From the NCBI GenBank assembly GCA_007131065.1, contig SLRF01000027.1, forward strand, positions 1 through 6,913: 6,913 nucleotides of DNA, written 5' to 3'. The stretch comes from Candidatus Saccharimonadota bacterium (GTDB taxonomy: Bacteria > Patescibacteriota > Saccharimonadia > QS-5-54-17). The position numbers and the translations under genes are program-made. Below the pieces are notes generated by a model, which was not told the DNA's origin, made no database searches, and worked only from the letters and a program-made list of their open reading frames with translations. Of the stretch, positions 5,474 through 6,913 are shown one piece after another (positions within the stretch are counted from its first letter, which is position 1; each line of letters opens with the position of its first letter).

Positions 5474-6239
5474 AAAGTTGATCCACCCACTCGCTTCCGA
5501 TAGCTAAACCTATAACTATAAACCCGATAAATCCTAAGTATCCGTACAGACGCTTCTTGCCTAGGCGACGCTGAGAGTGGTCATGATATATATTACCAAA
5601 TACATAAGCTATTGCAGTGATAACTATTGCGGCCTGAGGAATCAACACTCTTCCATCGAAAAACGGATACAACACCGTCCAATGTGCAAAAATCCATACA
5701 AACTGACTAACCAACAGTGCCCATATCACTCCGCCTAAGCGTCGGATGTCGTCGTCTCCACCTCCTAGGAAATGACTAGCACTCACCATACCGATAAGCC
5801 AACCTAGAAGTATCATCGGAGCAATCCCCAGAGTGCCCTTATATAAAAAAACGGTACCGATACCGATAGCTATAGCATAAAGCGCCTGCATGCCTCTACC
5901 GCTAGTATCTTCTAATGGTTTTATGAGTAACTGCCACAACAGATATAGGCCTACCACTCCCCACTGCATAGAAAGATCCTGGCCATACGCCACTAGTAGA
6001 GCCAGGAAACTCCAAAGCACTATAATGTCGGTGCCGTTATCCCAGATATTGTGAAGCCATAACCTCGGACCTCCGAGCAACACTTGCCATTTGCTGACTA
6101 CTGCCAACAATACAGCAAAAAGCAGTAGGTCAGCCCGAACCAGATAAAATATTCCCACCGCCAAAACAATACTGACAGCACCTCTAAGTAGCTGTTTCTG
6201 CAGCTTGCCGACCGAAAGCCTATTGAGTATCTGAATCAT
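5472..6239 (-). CDS. Polytopic membrane protein of unknown function
   Basis: I do not recognise this 255-residue protein. It is very hydrophobic, with about eight or nine membrane segments (roughly 19-34, 37-50, 70-86, 91-106, 115-133, 137-155, 167-190, 196-216 and 230-248). Charged patches that could mark cytoplasmic loops are KLQKQLLR (12-19) and HSQRRLGKKR (221-230). Conserved-looking polar motifs are LHNIWDNGTD (62-71) between segments 2 and 3, KPLEDTSGRG (107-116) and GGGDDDIRRLGG (159-170). No catalytic motif of a known transporter or transferase is evident. Its ATG lies 20 bp inside the end of the upstream LCP gene, and its TAA is part of the htrA Shine-Dalgarno sequence, so it is wedged translationally between two envelope genes. 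A role in the cell envelope is inferred from this context only. Confidence 0.85.
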   Translation of the reverse strand: MIQILNRLSVGKLQKQLLRGAVSIVLAVGIFYLVRADLLLFAVLLAVVSKWQVLLGGPRLWLHNIWDNGTDIIVLWSFLALLVAYGQDLSMQWGVVGLYLLWQLLIKPLEDTSGRGMQALYAIAIGIGTVFLYKGTLGIAPMILLGWLIGMVSASHFLGGGDDDIRRLGGVIWALLVSQFVWIFAHWTVLYPFFDGRVLIPQAAIVITAIAYVFGNIYHDHSQRRLGKKRLYGYLGFIGFIVIGLAIGSEWVDQL

Positions 6240-6753
6240 AATCGCCGCCGATGACTATCTCTATATCGAGATTTTCGCTATCGCTAGGCGCTTGCCTGCG
6301 TTGCGCGCTGACACCAAACCGCTGCTCTAAATAACGAATCGTATATGGATTGTCACCGTTGTAATCAAATATTACTGTCCGGGTATAATTCTGTTCTGAG
6401 GCGTTGTCGATATTATCCACCTGATAACCAAAGCTTCTTAGTAGTTCACCGACCGACCCGGCAAGTCCATCTTCCATAGTGCCGTTGAGAACGCTAATCC
6501 GAGCTGCCTCGTCCTTAATATAGCTATCTACCAGTAATCCGCGAACATACTCCTGTATTTGTTGCCAGTCACCACTTACTGGTACTAGAACGGACTGTCC
6601 ATAATAGTCACTAAAGGCTAAGAAGTTATCTTCAGATGCATCCAATTGCGATTGGACTATATCTTCAGGATTTACTGATTCACCTATCTCCACTAGGCGC
6701 ATAATCTCCTCAACACTGAGATTGGTCTGAGCGTTCTGACTCAAAGAACGCAT
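6220..6753 (-). CDS. C-terminal part of an LCP (LytR-CpsA-Psr) protein, N-terminally truncated
   Basis: LCP proteins transfer glycopolymers from lipid carriers to the cell wall outside the membrane. This 177-residue frame holds only the family's C-terminal part. Residues 1-25 (SLSQNAQTNLSVEEIMRL) match the last helix of the LCP catalytic domain, and 85-172 form a LytR_C domain (ISVLNGTMEDGLAGSV, then IEIVIGGDY). The LCP transferase core, its arginines and the N-terminal anchor are absent. LCP-like sequence continues in frame upstream of the ATG (AISRDTLSSPTKIAGL, 6754-6801) until an in-frame TGA at 6811-6813, and no RQQ-type continuation appears in any frame beyond it. The ATG at 6753 is just the only start available, probably an internal methionine of the ancestral gene. 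Its last 20 bp overlap the next gene. It may be a pseudogene or a product of a chimeric assembly. Confidence 0.8.
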   Translation of the reverse strand: MRSLSQNAQTNLSVEEIMRLVEIGESVNPEDIVQSQLDASEDNFLAFSDYYGQSVLVPVSGDWQQIQEYVRGLLVDSYIKDEAARISVLNGTMEDGLAGSVGELLRSFGYQVDNIDNASEQNYTRTVIFDYNGDNPYTIRYLEQRFGVSAQRRQAPSDSENLDIEIVIGGDYDSDTQ

Positions 6754-6801
6754 AAGACCGGCTATCTTCGTAGGGCTGGAAAGTGTATCGCGTGAAATCG
6801 C

Positions 6802-6820
6802 CCAAACAATTCAGACAATT
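6802..6820. other. Junction where LCP and SNF2 homologies meet
   Basis: LCP-like coding on the minus strand can be followed to about 6801-6810. SNF2-like coding on the plus strand begins at about 6804-6816. Both genes therefore lack their 5' parts at one point. The junction contains ACAATT twice, at 6806-6811 and 6815-6820 (9-bp period). It is either a deletion joining two divergent genes or an assembly join. Confidence 0.6.
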
Positions 6821-6913
6821 TCTTGAGCCATATCTTATCAGGCGCACAAAGAAAAAGGTATTAAAGGAACTCCCGCCTATGCATCGGCAGGGGATCTATG
6901 TGGAAATGACAAA
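6804..6913 (+). CDS. SNF2-family helicase fragment, 5' part missing, 3' part beyond the window
   Basis: The plus-strand frame starting at 6804 reads QFLEPYLIRRTKKKVLKELPP and then RQGIYVEMTK. This is the linker between the two RecA-like lobes of SNF2/Swi2-type ATPases, whose family pattern is P-(F/Y)-L-(L/I)-R-R-T-K-x-x-V-x-x-x-L-P-P followed by a strand ending near EMT. SNF2 proteins are double-stranded-DNA translocases, found in bacteria in repair, restriction and phage-defence contexts. The first lobe with Walker A and DEAH box, several hundred residues, should lie upstream but is absent; instead the frame closes at TAG 6771-6773, and the codons from 6774 to about 6803 are antisense to LCP sequence. 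Possible GTG starts at 6783 and 6792 look accidental. The frame is open to the window end. Family call is fairly sure from about 35 residues; whether it is a working gene is doubtful. Confidence 0.65.

Noticed and set aside
4471..5475. Several plus-strand open frames of 67-108 codons antisense to htrA
   Set aside because: They have no ribosome sites or recognisable domains, and the opposite strand encodes a complete protease with its full catalytic triad.
6827..6910. Alternative plus-strand frame at the right end reading GTPAYASAGDLCGND, faintly like a dUTPase
   Set aside because: It opens only after a TGA at 6824-6826. The neighbouring frame gives a much longer and more specific match to SNF2 helicases.

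Overview
The window looks like a piece of a small-genome bacterium, most probably a member of the Candidate Phyla Radiation (Patescibacteria). I lean towards Saccharibacteria, but only from the general look of the proteins. The reasons are the short 196-residue EF-Ts, ribosomal proteins S2 and L31 with long lysine/alanine-rich C-terminal tails, tight or overlapping genes, and a PrmC with a changed catalytic motif. The standard genetic code fits every gene: TAA is used six times, TAG twice and TGA once.

Layout. (1) 1-1430, minus strand: rpsB-tsf, overlapping by one base (TAATG), preceded by a roughly 146-nt leader with possible alternative RNA structures. (2) 1577-1975, minus strand: a 132-residue single-pass membrane-anchored protein with a degenerate LysM-like C-terminal domain, not otherwise recognised. 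(3) 1976-2111: a divergent promoter region, with one promoter for the membrane protein and a near-consensus promoter for rpmE placed so close to the ATG that the rpmE mRNA should be almost leaderless. (4) 2112-4369, plus strand: rpmE, prfA and prmC, i.e. ribosomal protein L31, release factor 1 and the methyltransferase that modifies release factors. The rpmE-prfA gap holds a perfect 9-bp hairpin and an 11-bp direct repeat; prfA and prmC overlap as ATGA. (5) 4335-6810, minus strand: an envelope cluster made of the C-terminal part of an LCP (LytR-CpsA-Psr) protein, an unrecognised polytopic membrane protein and a membrane-anchored HtrA/DegP-type protease. htrA converges on prmC with a 35-bp overlap. 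(6) 6804-6913, plus strand: the middle of a SNF2-family helicase, running off the window.

How the genes work together: regions 1 and 4 are translation (elongation, ribosomal subunits, termination). Region 5 is cell-envelope assembly and quality control.

The most notable point is the right end. An LCP gene reading left and a SNF2 helicase gene reading right both lose their 5' halves at the same place, around 6802-6820. This is either a deletion between two divergent genes or an assembly chimera. I see no CRISPR array, insertion sequence, tRNA, rRNA or clear new defence system, and most of the window is conserved housekeeping DNA.
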